17,961 bases of DNA from Coriobacteriales bacterium (lineage in GTDB: Bacteria; Actinomycetota; Coriobacteriia; Coriobacteriales; UBA8131). The stretch spans positions 1 through 17,961 of the forward strand of contig JAISFJ010000196.1 of NCBI GenBank assembly GCA_031263665.1, given 5' to 3'. Position 1 is the stretch's first letter. Each line of letters begins with the position of its first letter. The notes below the pieces were generated by a model that worked only from the letters and a program-made list of their open reading frames with translations, searched no databases and had not been told where the DNA came from. Shown here piece after piece: positions 6,349-14,184 of this stretch. The translations under genes and the position numbers were made by a program.

Positions 6349-7771
6349 CCGCCTTTGCCAAAACGACGCTTACGCTGGTGCCCTGTTCGGGTGCGCTCTC
6401 AATATGCAAGCGCGAATCATGCGCCCGCGCGATTTCGGCGCAAAGCGCGAGCCCGAGTCCTGCCCCGCCATGCTTGCGCGTTCGCGCCTTGTCGAGCATG
6501 TAAAACGGCTCGGTGAGAAGGGGTATCTGGTCGGGAGCTATTCCCACACCCTCATCCGCAACGGTGAGCGTGACCGTGTTGTCGGCCGTGTTTGGCTTCA
6601 CTTTGAACCTGATGGTATTGTGGGGGCTGGAGGCCTTGATGCTGTTGTCAACGAGGTTAAAGATGAGGGATTTTATGAGCTCATCATCGGCGGTTATCCA
6701 CGTTTCTTCCTCGGGCAGTTCGCAGGCAAACTCGATTTGGTGGTTTTTGAGGATGGGTTGTAAGGTGGTGGCGAGCTCGGCCGCGAGTTCGTGTATTTCA
6801 ACGGGTTCGGCGGTAATCTGTATGTTGCCCATGGTGAGAAGCTCCATCAACTTGCCGGAAAGCCCCTGCAGGCGTTTGGTTTCGCTGACGATGACGCTTG
6901 CGTACTCGATGCGGTCATCGTCGGTGACCTCACGTTTGACACGCAAAATGTCCGCGAATCCGAGGATGGAGGTCAGCGGCGTTTTCATCTCATGAGCAAG
7001 GTTTCCGATGAATATCTGGCGGGATTCGGCGAGCTTTTCCAGCTCCGTGATGTTGTGTTCGATTGAGTCGGCCATGGTGTTGAGGTTGCGTGCGACTTCG
7101 GCGAGTTCGTCGTGCCCCTGTACGTTGGCGCGATTGTCAAGGTCTCCGCCCGCGATTTTGCGGGTGGTACCGCTCAGGTTCCTGAGAGGGAGCAGCAGGC
7201 CGCGTACCAGCAATAACAAAAGACCGGCAACAATGAGCGCGGAGATGATGCCGATGACACGGACCTGATTAAAGTCTTCTTTGAACAAATCGTAGGTCGA
7301 GCTGATGTCAAAAGAACTCACCAACCGGTAGGGCCGCTCGCTGAAGCTGGTTGTCGAGACGATGAGGAGGTAGGTCTTTTCTCCGCTCTCGACGATGGAT
7401 GAGGAATAGTCGGACTCCGAGAGCAGCGCGAGTTCCTCGTTCAATATCTGTCGGTCCACCGAATAAACGACCGCCTCGCCCTCAAAAAGCGACACGGCGA
7501 GCGTTGTGTCGTTGCGCTGCCGTTCTAAGACGCCTAAGGCAACGGAAAGCGCCTCGTCGTCGGAAAGCGAGACGGTACGCTCGATAAGCTGCGTGTATAT
7601 GATAGTGTTTTGGAGCTCGGCTATGAGGTAGTTGTGCCGGGCGAGTGCGTTTTGCTGCTCGCGTTCGATGGAAAGACGGTGGTTGCTGGCGAGCAAGACG
7701 AGCGAAGTCGCGTTGACCACTATGATGACCAGCGCAAGCGTGAGCAAAAATATCTTCTGCCAGAGTTTCAA
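6335..7771 (-). CDS. Sensor histidine kinase, HAMP type
   Basis: This 478-residue membrane kinase has a transmembrane helix at about 7-28, an extracytoplasmic sensor region of about 140 residues, a second helix at about 172-193 and a HAMP linker to about 245. The phospho-acceptor motif NLAHEMKTPLTS has His260. The ATPase part shows the N box (NLVDNSIKA, 372-380), G1 (DEGVG, 406-410), an F box (EPFYMLDK) and G2 (HGGAGLGLALC, 434-444). All catalytic features are intact. The start is TTG 7771, inside the regulator's TGA stop (TTGA overlap), with AGAGGG just upstream, so translation is probably coupled. The sensor domain matches no family I can name, so the stimulus is unknown. The partner is clearly the regulator encoded directly upstream. 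Confidence 0.95.
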   Translation of the reverse strand: MKLWQKIFLLTLALVIIVVNATSLVLLASNHRLSIEREQQNALARHNYLIAELQNTIIYTQLIERTVSLSDDEALSVALGVLERQRNDTTLAVSLFEGEAVVYSVDRQILNEELALLSESDYSSSIVESGEKTYLLIVSTTSFSERPYRLVSSFDISSTYDLFKEDFNQVRVIGIISALIVAGLLLLLVRGLLLPLRNLSGTTRKIAGGDLDNRANVQGHDELAEVARNLNTMADSIEHNITELEKLAESRQIFIGNLAHEMKTPLTSILGFADILRVKREVTDDDRIEYASVIVSETKRLQGLSGKLMELLTMGNIQITAEPVEIHELAAELATTLQPILKNHQIEFACELPEEETWITADDELIKSLIFNLVDNSIKASSPHNTIRFKVKPNTADNTVTLTVADEGVGIAPDQIPLLTEPFYMLDKARTRKHGGAGLGLALCAEIARAHDSRLHIESAPEQGTSVSVVLAKADEHG

Positions 7772-8436
7772 AGGGCCCTCTGGCTTTCCAGTCGATACCC
7801 GAGTCGCGGGATGGTGAGCAGGCAGTCATGGAGCTTGAGTTTTTTGCGGAGCTGCTGTATGTGGGTGTCGACCGTACGCGTTTCTCCGCTAAAGCTGTAT
7901 CCCCAAACGGCCGAAAGCAGGCGCTCGCGGGTGAGTGCGATGTCGATGTTTTTGATAAAGAATACGAGAAGGTCAAATTCCTTGGGGGTGAGCGTAACCG
8001 CTTCGCCGGCGAGGGTGACTTCGTGTTTGTTCACCTCAACGACGATGTTCTGATAGGCGAGCGTCACGTCCTCATGAAGGGTGCGCCTGAGTGCGACTTC
8101 GATACGCGCAAGCAGCTCAACCGCCTCAAAAGGCTTGACGATGTAGTCTTCCGCACCCATCCGCAGCCCCTTGACTTTGTTCGGCACATCGCCCATCGCG
8201 GTAAGAAAGATGACGGGCGTCGCATTGTCGCCCTTGGCCTCAAATACCTGAAAACCGTCGAGTTTGGGAAGCATGATGTCGAGAAGAACGAGGTCGTAGC
8301 TCCCGCTCAGTATCTCGGTTAAGGCGCTCGCGCCATCGCCGCAAACGTTGCTCGTGTAGCCTCCGATGGTCAACGTGGCTTCAATCATATGGGCGATGTT
8401 CTCGTCGTCCTCGACGATGAGGATGTGCGCTGACAT
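7768..8436 (-). CDS. OmpR/PhoB-family response regulator
   Basis: The product is 222 residues: a receiver domain (about 4-115) and a winged-helix DNA-binding domain (about 125-220). Receiver residues are all present: the acidic pair EDDE at 9-12, phospho-acceptor Asp53 (LLDIMLPKLDG), Thr79 and Lys101 (VKPFEAVELLARI). The C-terminal part carries LTPKEFDLLVFF, RERLLSAVWGY and RTVDTHIQQLRKKL, characteristic of OmpR-type winged helices. ATG 8436 is preceded by AAAGGGAG at a normal distance. It is the first gene of a three-gene operon with the sensor kinase and the proline-rich membrane protein and overlaps the kinase start by four bases. Its targets cannot be deduced from the window. Confidence 0.97.
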   Translation of the reverse strand: MSAHILIVEDDENIAHMIEATLTIGGYTSNVCGDGASALTEILSGSYDLVLLDIMLPKLDGFQVFEAKGDNATPVIFLTAMGDVPNKVKGLRMGAEDYIVKPFEAVELLARIEVALRRTLHEDVTLAYQNIVVEVNKHEVTLAGEAVTLTPKEFDLLVFFIKNIDIALTRERLLSAVWGYSFSGETRTVDTHIQQLRKKLKLHDCLLTIPRLGYRLESQRAL

Positions 8437-8498
8437 TCACACTCCCTTTCCTGTTTATTGGTGTGTTGGCGAGCCTGACGCGTTTTGGTGCGTGCTCT

Positions 8499-8504
8499 AT
8501 TGTA
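8499..8504 (-). promoter_or_regulatory. Predicted -10 box for the two-component operon
   Basis: TACAAT on the minus strand lies about 63 bp before the regulator start, in the short gap after the nth stop. No clear -35 is visible, and the call rests on the hexamer and its recurrence before other genes here. Confidence 0.35.
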
Positions 8505-8517
8505 ACGTAGCGGCGGA

Positions 8518-9174
8518 CTAAAGCGCACTGCTGGGGCAAAGGTCGCTTAAAGGGCATTCGGAACAGCGAGGGCGACGGGCGATGCAGACTTCGCGGCCAA
8601 AGAGCACCCACTGGTGGTTGATAGGGCCCCACAGCTCGCGGGGGTAGAGCATAAGCAGGTCGCGTTCTGTCTTATCCGGCGAATCTGAGGACGCGGGTGA
8701 GAAGCGCAGTTTGTGAGCGATGCGAAAGACGTGGGTGTCAACCGCGATGCCCTCCACGATGCCAAAGGCGTTGTTGAGTACGATGTTGGCCGTCTTGCGG
8801 CCGACCCCGGGCAGACGTCTGAGCTCGTCCATGGTGCGCGGTACCTCGCCGCCATAATCCGCAAGTAACATCTGGGCGCAGGCGACACAGTTTTTCGCCT
8901 TGACGTGGTAAAAGCCGATTGCGCGGATGACCTTCTCGATGTCCTGGGGCCGCGCCTGGGCCATGGCCGGTGGGTCGGGCCAACGGGAAAACAACTCGGG
9001 CGTCACCTTATTGACGGCAACGTCGGTCGTCTGTGCCGAGAGCAGCACGGCGATGGTGAGCGTGAAGGGGTCATGAAAGTTCAGCGCACATTCCGCCTGC
9101 GGATAGCGCTCATTCATGCGCCGCGCCACCTCCAGGGCCCGCTTCTGCCTGTTACTCTTCGATTCCCGCACCAT
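8518..9174 (-). CDS. nth: Endonuclease III (DNA glycosylase/AP lyase)
   Basis: This base-excision repair enzyme removes oxidised pyrimidines and cleaves at abasic sites. Signatures are LNFHDPFTLTIAVLLSAQTTD, the helix-hairpin-helix LPGVGRKTANIVL with its catalytic lysine, the catalytic aspartate in VDTHVFRIAHKL, and the iron-sulfur loop CIARRPRCSECPLSDLC, which has the exact Cx6Cx2Cx5C spacing. Starting at ATG 9174 the protein is 218 residues, close to the 211 of the E. coli enzyme. A TTG at 9213 would add 13 residues unlike the family and would leave only about nine bases after the predicted transcription start, so I prefer the ATG. The ribosome-binding site is not strong. The gene stands alone upstream of the two-component operon. 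Confidence 0.95.
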   Translation of the reverse strand: MVRESKSNRQKRALEVARRMNERYPQAECALNFHDPFTLTIAVLLSAQTTDVAVNKVTPELFSRWPDPPAMAQARPQDIEKVIRAIGFYHVKAKNCVACAQMLLADYGGEVPRTMDELRRLPGVGRKTANIVLNNAFGIVEGIAVDTHVFRIAHKLRFSPASSDSPDKTERDLLMLYPRELWGPINHQWVLFGREVCIARRPRCSECPLSDLCPSSAL

Positions 9175-9228
9175 CCTGTTACCCGCCTCATCTCCGCTTC
9201 TACCCCGCAACAATTCAACTCACCATCT

Positions 9229-9234
9229 ATTGTA
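9229..9234 (-). promoter_or_regulatory. Predicted -10 box for nth
   Basis: TACAAT on the minus strand, about 55 bp before ATG 9174. The -35 region at the expected distance is poor. It lies back to back with the plus-strand promoter of the transport cluster about 120 bp away, so this gap is a divergent promoter region. Confidence 0.4.
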
Positions 9235-9348
9235 GCCGAATAGTCCCTAACCACCCACCCGCGCCAACTAACTTCCCCAGCTGAGTCCAGCTGAATCCCT
9301 GCGACCGCTAACGTCTGTTGTGGGTCGATGGGGACGGGGGGAGAATCG

Positions 9349-9357
9349 TGATACAAT
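9349..9357 (+). promoter_or_regulatory. Predicted extended -10 promoter of the transport/signalling cluster
   Basis: TGATACAAT provides an extended -10 with TACAAT at 9352-9357, about 43 bp before the first gene. It is the only promoter-like sequence I see before the five-gene cluster, whose genes are too closely spaced to need others, so it probably drives them all. Confidence 0.5.
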
Positions 9358-9400
9358 GCGGGTACGGGATTAAGCGCTGAGGTGGAGTTGTGGTGGGGCT

Positions 9401-10477
9401 ATGATAGAGATACGCGAGCTTACAAAGGCATACGGCGACCTTGTGGTGTTTGAGGACATCAACCTCTCCATAACCGATGGTGAGGTCATTTCGGTGATTG
9501 GGCCTTCCGGCACGGGGAAGAGTACGCTTTTGCGCTGTATCAATCTGCTCGACCCGCCTACGTCTGGCGAGATATACATCGACGGCAAAAACATCACGGC
9601 GCCCCACGCGGATGTGCCGGCGCTCAGGCAGAAGATGGGCATGGTCTTTCAGAATTTTAATCTGTTTAACCACCTCATGATTATCGAAAACATGATGCTT
9701 GCCCCGGTTAAGCTCAAGGGCGTAAGCAGGCAGCAGGCATACGATAAGGGCATGGCACTTCTGGATATGGTTGGCGTTGCGGACAAGGCCCTGGAGTTCC
9801 CCTCCGAACTTTCGGGAGGACAGCAGCAGCGTGTGGCGATTGCGCGGACGCTGGCAATGGAGCCGGAGATAGTGCTTTTTGATGAGCCGACCAGCGCGCT
9901 CGACCCAACCCGTGTGAGCGAGGTACTGAGCGTCATCCGTCGCCTCGCCAAAGACGGCCTCACCATGATGGTAGTCACGCACGAGATGGAATTTGCCCGC
10001 GGCGTGTCTACGCGCGTACTATATATGGACGAGAAGGGCATCTACGAGGACGGTAGCCCCGAGCAGATATTCGAAAACCCCGCTCGAGAAAAGACGCGCG
10101 ACTTTATCCAGCGTGTTACGAGCTTTGAATACCACATCACCTCGCACAGCTTTGACCTTTACGAGATGAATGGCGGCATCGAGCAGTTTGTGATGAAAAA
10201 CTACCTTTCGCCGCAGACGGTCAATCAGATTCAGCTCATATGCGAAGAGATGCTCGTCAACCTGCTTTTGCCCGTGCTGCCTTCGGCCGATATCCTGTTC
10301 ACCTTAAAGAAAGAAGAACGCGGCGAGCGCCTTACGCTGCTGTTCGCGTTTTCATCAGAGGCGGCGGTTTCGATAGACTCAGGCGATAGTCTCGCGGTGG
10401 ATATAGTGAGCAACATCGCCTCCAAGGTATCAGAGGAATACACCGATGGCAAAAACCTGATAACGGTGGAGCTCTGA
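9401..10477 (+). CDS. Polar amino acid ABC transporter ATPase with C-terminal HATPase-like extension
   Basis: Residues 1-240 are a complete ATPase of the polar amino acid uptake (GlnQ/HisP) type: Walker A GPSGTGKST at 34-42, Q loop Gln84, signature LSGGQQQR at 137-144, Walker B IVLFDEP at 157-163 and the switch His194. Family members normally end near residue 245. Here about 115 more residues follow. They contain IQLICEEMLVNLL (277-289), resembling the N box of RsbW-like GHKL domains, and an end reading AVDIVSNIASKVSEEYTDGKNLITVEL in two parts, which resembles the last helix and strand of that fold. The glycine-rich ATP-lid motifs are missing, so the extension is probably a degenerate, non-catalytic HATPase module. 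The gene is the first of the cluster and is followed eight bases later by its permease partner. The extension assignment is inference from pattern; the ATPase is certain. Confidence 0.93.
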   Translation: MIEIRELTKAYGDLVVFEDINLSITDGEVISVIGPSGTGKSTLLRCINLLDPPTSGEIYIDGKNITAPHADVPALRQKMGMVFQNFNLFNHLMIIENMMLAPVKLKGVSRQQAYDKGMALLDMVGVADKALEFPSELSGGQQQRVAIARTLAMEPEIVLFDEPTSALDPTRVSEVLSVIRRLAKDGLTMMVVTHEMEFARGVSTRVLYMDEKGIYEDGSPEQIFENPAREKTRDFIQRVTSFEYHITSHSFDLYEMNGGIEQFVMKNYLSPQTVNQIQLICEEMLVNLLLPVLPSADILFTLKKEERGERLTLLFAFSSEAAVSIDSGDSLAVDIVSNIASKVSEEYTDGKNLITVEL

Positions 10478-10485
10478 TACGTCGG

Positions 10486-12273
10486 ATGAGAGGGAAAGTC
10501 TTAAGGCGCATCGTTTTCATCGCGACGCTTGTGGTGCTCGTGGCGCTTCTCGCGCTGGCACCTCCACTGGCAGGTTTCGCGGCGGAGAAAAGCGACCCCT
10601 CAACAAGCACGTCGACCGAAAGCGCCCCGGACACCGCCGCCACCTCAGCTCCCGCAACCGCCGCCGCCTCGGCCGCCGCCGCCACCTCAGCTTCCGCAAC
10701 CGCCACCGCCTCGGGCAAAACTCAGATAAGCTCTATCGAGGACATGGCGCACGCGCGCGTGGGCATGATAGAGGGAACGATATTCGACGCGATGGTCAAG
10801 GAGCGTTTTCCCGAGGCAGAGCGCGTCTATCTCAACACCTCAAGCGACATAATAGCGGCGTTGCAGAGCGGGAAAATCGACTGCTTTTTGCAAAACGAGG
10901 TCTCCGTAAAAGAAATGCAAAAAACCGTGCCGGGGCTGAGCTATCTGGAGGAACCGTTTTCAATCGAGCACTACGGCATGATTTTTCCCCAAGGCACAAC
11001 GGGGCTTCCCGAGGAATTTAACGAACAGATTGCCCAGCTTTGGGACGACGGCACCATCGAGGCGCTACGCGTGAAATGGATGGATGGCCCCGACGAGGGC
11101 AAGGTCATGGATGAGATAGTGCTCGACGGCACAAAGGGCCCGCTGCGCATGGCGACCGACGACGCCAAACTACCGTTCTCGTATCGGGATACGGATGGCT
11201 ACACGGGATACGACATCGAGCTCGTGAGCATAATTGCCAAACGGCTGGGCTACCAACTCGAAATCAGCGGCATGACCTTCGGCGGTATCATCCCTGCCAT
11301 ATCCTCGGGCAAATACGACTTCGCCTCCGCGGGAATCGCCTACACGGACGAGCGCGCCGAGGCGGTGCTGTTTTCTGACCCCATCTACTACGGCAACACG
11401 GTCTGCGCCCTTTACAGCGAGCCTACGGGAAGTTCGGGGCTGTGGCAGGGGCTTGTTACGGGATTTACCAGCACCTTTGTTACTGAGGACCGCTGGCGCC
11501 TGATAGTCGATGGGCTTGCGGTCACGCTCCAGATAACCGCGCTTTCGGTGCTGTTCGGCACGGCGCTGGGCTTTGCGCTCTACTTCATGGCAAGGTCGCG
11601 GTTGAGAATAGCGCGCGTTTTTGTGGCGGTGCTCTCCCGCGTCATGGATGGGCTTCCGGAGGTGGTCATCTTACTGGTATCCGCCTACATCATATTCCGG
11701 TCGCTTGCGATTCCCAGCGTTTGGGTTGTGACCATCGCGTTTTCGGTGCTGTTCGCCGTGGGCGTTGCGCAGACCCTCAAGGTAGGGGTTAATTCGGTTG
11801 AGGCTGGGCAGGTGGAGGCGGCACAGGCGCTCGGTTTTGAAGGCCGCTCCGTCTTTGCGCTCATCGTGTTTCCGCAGGCCGCAAGGAGCGTGCTGGCGGT
11901 TTACGTGGGCCAGGTGATAAAACTTCTCAAGGCCACGGCGATAGTCGGCTATATCGCGGTCGATGACCTCACGCGGGCAAGCGACATCATAAGAAGCAGG
12001 ACGTTTGACGCGTTTTTCCCCCTGCTCTCGACGGCTGCCGTGTATTTTATACTCTCCGCGTTGCTGGTGCTGCTGTTGAGGATTGTCCAAAAGCGGCTGG
12101 ACCCCCGGAGACGAAAACGCACCATCAAGGGCGTCGTGCTCAGCGTGCCCGGCGCATCCGGCGCTTTCGCCGCGCCCCTCGTTCCCAGCGCGCCCACGTC
12201 CGGAAAGCTCGCGCCCACCGCATCCGCCGCGCCCACCATCCCCACCGCGCGAGGACCTCATGACGAAGGATAA
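10486..12273 (+). CDS. Amino acid ABC transporter binding-protein/permease fusion
   Basis: The product is 595 residues. A signal-anchor helix (about 8-30) is followed by an Ala/Thr/Ser linker to residue 78. Residues 79-201 match the second lobe and last part of an SBP_bac_3 domain (ISSIEDMAHARVGMIEGT up to LRVKWMDG). Residues 218-310 match the first lobe (GPLRMATDDAKLPFSYRD, DGYTGYDIE, GIAYTDERAEAVLFSDPIYYG). The solute-binding halves thus appear in reversed order. From about 335 to 535 there is a BPD_transp_1 permease with the EAA loop GQVEAAQALG (441-450) and several membrane helices. A proline/alanine-rich tail follows, whose codons overlap the next gene. The likely function is uptake of a polar amino acid with the preceding ATPase. 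The start ATG 10486 has a weak ribosome-binding site, suggesting coupling to the ATPase gene. Confidence 0.92.
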   Translation: MRGKVLRRIVFIATLVVLVALLALAPPLAGFAAEKSDPSTSTSTESAPDTAATSAPATAAASAAAATSASATATASGKTQISSIEDMAHARVGMIEGTIFDAMVKERFPEAERVYLNTSSDIIAALQSGKIDCFLQNEVSVKEMQKTVPGLSYLEEPFSIEHYGMIFPQGTTGLPEEFNEQIAQLWDDGTIEALRVKWMDGPDEGKVMDEIVLDGTKGPLRMATDDAKLPFSYRDTDGYTGYDIELVSIIAKRLGYQLEISGMTFGGIIPAISSGKYDFASAGIAYTDERAEAVLFSDPIYYGNTVCALYSEPTGSSGLWQGLVTGFTSTFVTEDRWRLIVDGLAVTLQITALSVLFGTALGFALYFMARSRLRIARVFVAVLSRVMDGLPEVVILLVSAYIIFRSLAIPSVWVVTIAFSVLFAVGVAQTLKVGVNSVEAGQVEAAQALGFEGRSVFALIVFPQAARSVLAVYVGQVIKLLKATAIVGYIAVDDLTRASDIIRSRTFDAFFPLLSTAAVYFILSALLVLLLRIVQKRLDPRRRKRTIKGVVLSVPGASGAFAAPLVPSAPTSGKLAPTASAAPTIPTARGPHDEG

Positions 12274-14161
12274 CCACGTTGCGCAAAAAGTCGGAGGCGA
12301 CCTGTTTTTACGTGACGTTTTCGCGCGGTACCTGGCAGCGTCTGCCGTGGGCATCGTCGGAAGCTCAATAAGCATCGTCGGGAGCTCGGCAATCGTTGGA
12401 ATCTTTCTCGGGGCGGCCGCGCTTCCCGTGCTCTCACTCGCATTGCCCTTCTACTATCTGTTCGCGACCGTTGGCGCGATGATAGGGGTTGGGGGCGCGC
12501 AGGTCTGCGCCCGTCTCATTGGTTGGCAGCGTCACGAGGAATGTCAACGCGCGTTCAGCCTCGTATACGTGCTCACCATAGTCTTAGGCGTGCTGCTCAC
12601 TGTCGTGTTGCTGCCATCCATCGGCCCACTTCTTGCCCTGATGGGCGCTCCCTCCGATTTAATTGAGCCCACGCGAGGCTATCTGACCGCGCTTTGTCTG
12701 GGCGGCGTGTTCATCATCGGAATATACCCAGCCTTCAATATGCTCAGATTGGATGGACAGACGACAAAGGCGGCACTGCTGTTTGTGGGGATGGGCGTGC
12801 TTTCCGTGACGCTCGACCTGCTGTTTTTGGCGGGTTTTGGCTGGGGCATAGAATCTGTCGCGGTTGCGACCTGTTTGTCGTATGGAATCATCTCAATTCT
12901 GGGAGCGCTGATGCTGATGCGGCGCAGCCTGAATTTCCGCTTTGTGTCACCGTTTCGCGGCGGCCGGCAAAACGCGTTCAGGCTGACGCGCGCCATTGTG
13001 AGCACCGGCAGCCCCAACGCGCTTGAGGACATCTGTATCGTGATACGTACCGTTGTGATAAACAACGTGGCGGTTGCGGCCTTTGGCGCTGTGGCGCTCG
13101 GTGCCTACGTCATCGTCTACAGCATGGTGATGGTCGCGCTCGTGTTCGCCGCCGGCGTCTCGGGTGCCGCGATGGCGTTTCTGAGCGTATTTTTTGCGGA
13201 GAAGGATTCGCTCAACACCATCAAGGTGCTCAGGTTGAGCTTTCTGTGGGGCGCTCCCGCGATAGTTGCGCTCATGTTACTCCTCGAGCTGTTCGCGCCC
13301 GAGGTTGCCATGATGTTTGGCGCGCATACCACAGAGGAGCTCTCGGTGTTCTCCACGGCAATACGTGTGTTTGCTTTGGGTTTGCCGCTGCTGCTCTTTA
13401 ACTACGTGATGATAACGGTGTATCAGTCGCAGGACCGGATGGTCGCGAGCAACGCGATAGTGCTTCTCCGTGAACTCGCGGGCCCCCTTATCTTCATGGG
13501 AATTCTCACCGCGCCGCTCGGCCTGGTGGGGATATGGGCGGCCTTTCCCATCGCCGAGCTGGTGACCACCGTCATGGTGCTGCTTTACAGCTTTGCGTGC
13601 CGAAGAAAAAACCGGCACCTTTCCCCCGTGTTTTTGGCCGACAGGCACGTCGAAAAGGGCGGTGAGAGCGTTTCGCTTACCGTGTGCAACGACAAGGAAA
13701 GCATCGCGTCGGCGGTCGTTTCCGTAGAAGCGTTTTGCGAGCGCAAGGCCCTCAGCCCCCGCCTTACCATGGGCATACAACTGGCCTTGGAAGAAATGCT
13801 GGTCGCCATCGGAGAAAACAGTCTCGCGGGCATGAAAAGCCACACGATGAACGTCCGTATCCTGGTGCTGGGCGAAGAAGTCATCATGCGCATCCGCAAC
13901 GGGGGTGCGCGTTTTAACCCCATAGAGTACGCGGAGCGCCTGAGTAAGATTCCTCTCCAGACCAAACTCATCGACAGCTACGATGCCGGGGAGACGATTT
14001 CAGTTTTCAAACATGACGGGCACACGGCCTCAGACGCGCTGCCCGAACAAGACGTGCCGCTGGAACTGACGGGCATTATGATGATACTGAAGATGGCCGA
14101 GGTGGTTGACTATCGCTCGACCTTTGGGGTCAACAACCTCATGATGATAGTGCGCGATTGA
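12260..14161 (+). CDS. MATE-family transporter fused to degenerate RsbW-like HATPase domain
   Basis: The product is 633 residues. Residues about 20-448 form a polytopic membrane protein of about 12 helices with the internal two-fold arrangement of MATE exporters. After a basic linker (CRRKNRHLSP) comes a cytoplasmic domain, about 470-633, with the layout of an HATPase_c_2/RsbW domain: LALEEMLVAIGENS (508-521) at the N-box position, IRNGGARFNPIEY (545-557) at G1, and LTGIMMILKMAEVVDYRS (603-620) plus a final NNLMMIV strand. The N-box Asn, the Asp of G1 and the GLG of G2 are altered, so ATP binding is doubtful. ATG 12260 is chosen because GAGG lies five bases upstream and the longer upstream frame reads nonsense proline/arginine sequence. 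It overlaps the permease gene by 14 bp. Export substrate unknown. Confidence 0.88.
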   Translation: MTKDNHVAQKVGGDLFLRDVFARYLAASAVGIVGSSISIVGSSAIVGIFLGAAALPVLSLALPFYYLFATVGAMIGVGGAQVCARLIGWQRHEECQRAFSLVYVLTIVLGVLLTVVLLPSIGPLLALMGAPSDLIEPTRGYLTALCLGGVFIIGIYPAFNMLRLDGQTTKAALLFVGMGVLSVTLDLLFLAGFGWGIESVAVATCLSYGIISILGALMLMRRSLNFRFVSPFRGGRQNAFRLTRAIVSTGSPNALEDICIVIRTVVINNVAVAAFGAVALGAYVIVYSMVMVALVFAAGVSGAAMAFLSVFFAEKDSLNTIKVLRLSFLWGAPAIVALMLLLELFAPEVAMMFGAHTTEELSVFSTAIRVFALGLPLLLFNYVMITVYQSQDRMVASNAIVLLRELAGPLIFMGILTAPLGLVGIWAAFPIAELVTTVMVLLYSFACRRKNRHLSPVFLADRHVEKGGESVSLTVCNDKESIASAVVSVEAFCERKALSPRLTMGIQLALEEMLVAIGENSLAGMKSHTMNVRILVLGEEVIMRIRNGGARFNPIEYAERLSKIPLQTKLIDSYDAGETISVFKHDGHTASDALPEQDVPLELTGIMMILKMAEVVDYRSTFGVNNLMMIVRD

Positions 14162-14184
14162 CGGCGAAAGAATCGGTGGATACC

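Noticed and set aside
6014-6763. Plus-strand frame of 249 codons opposite the proline-rich and kinase genes
   Set aside because: It is the antisense of the PPDG repeat and of the kinase ATPase domain, both well supported on the other strand.
9308-9982. Minus-strand frame of 224 codons opposite the ABC ATPase
   Set aside because: It is antisense to unmistakable Walker A and signature motifs and carries no motifs of its own.
12083-12259. Upstream extension of the MATE gene by 59 codons
   Set aside because: It overlaps the permease coding sequence, reads as proline/arginine-rich nonsense, and the ATG at 12260 has a proper ribosome-binding site.
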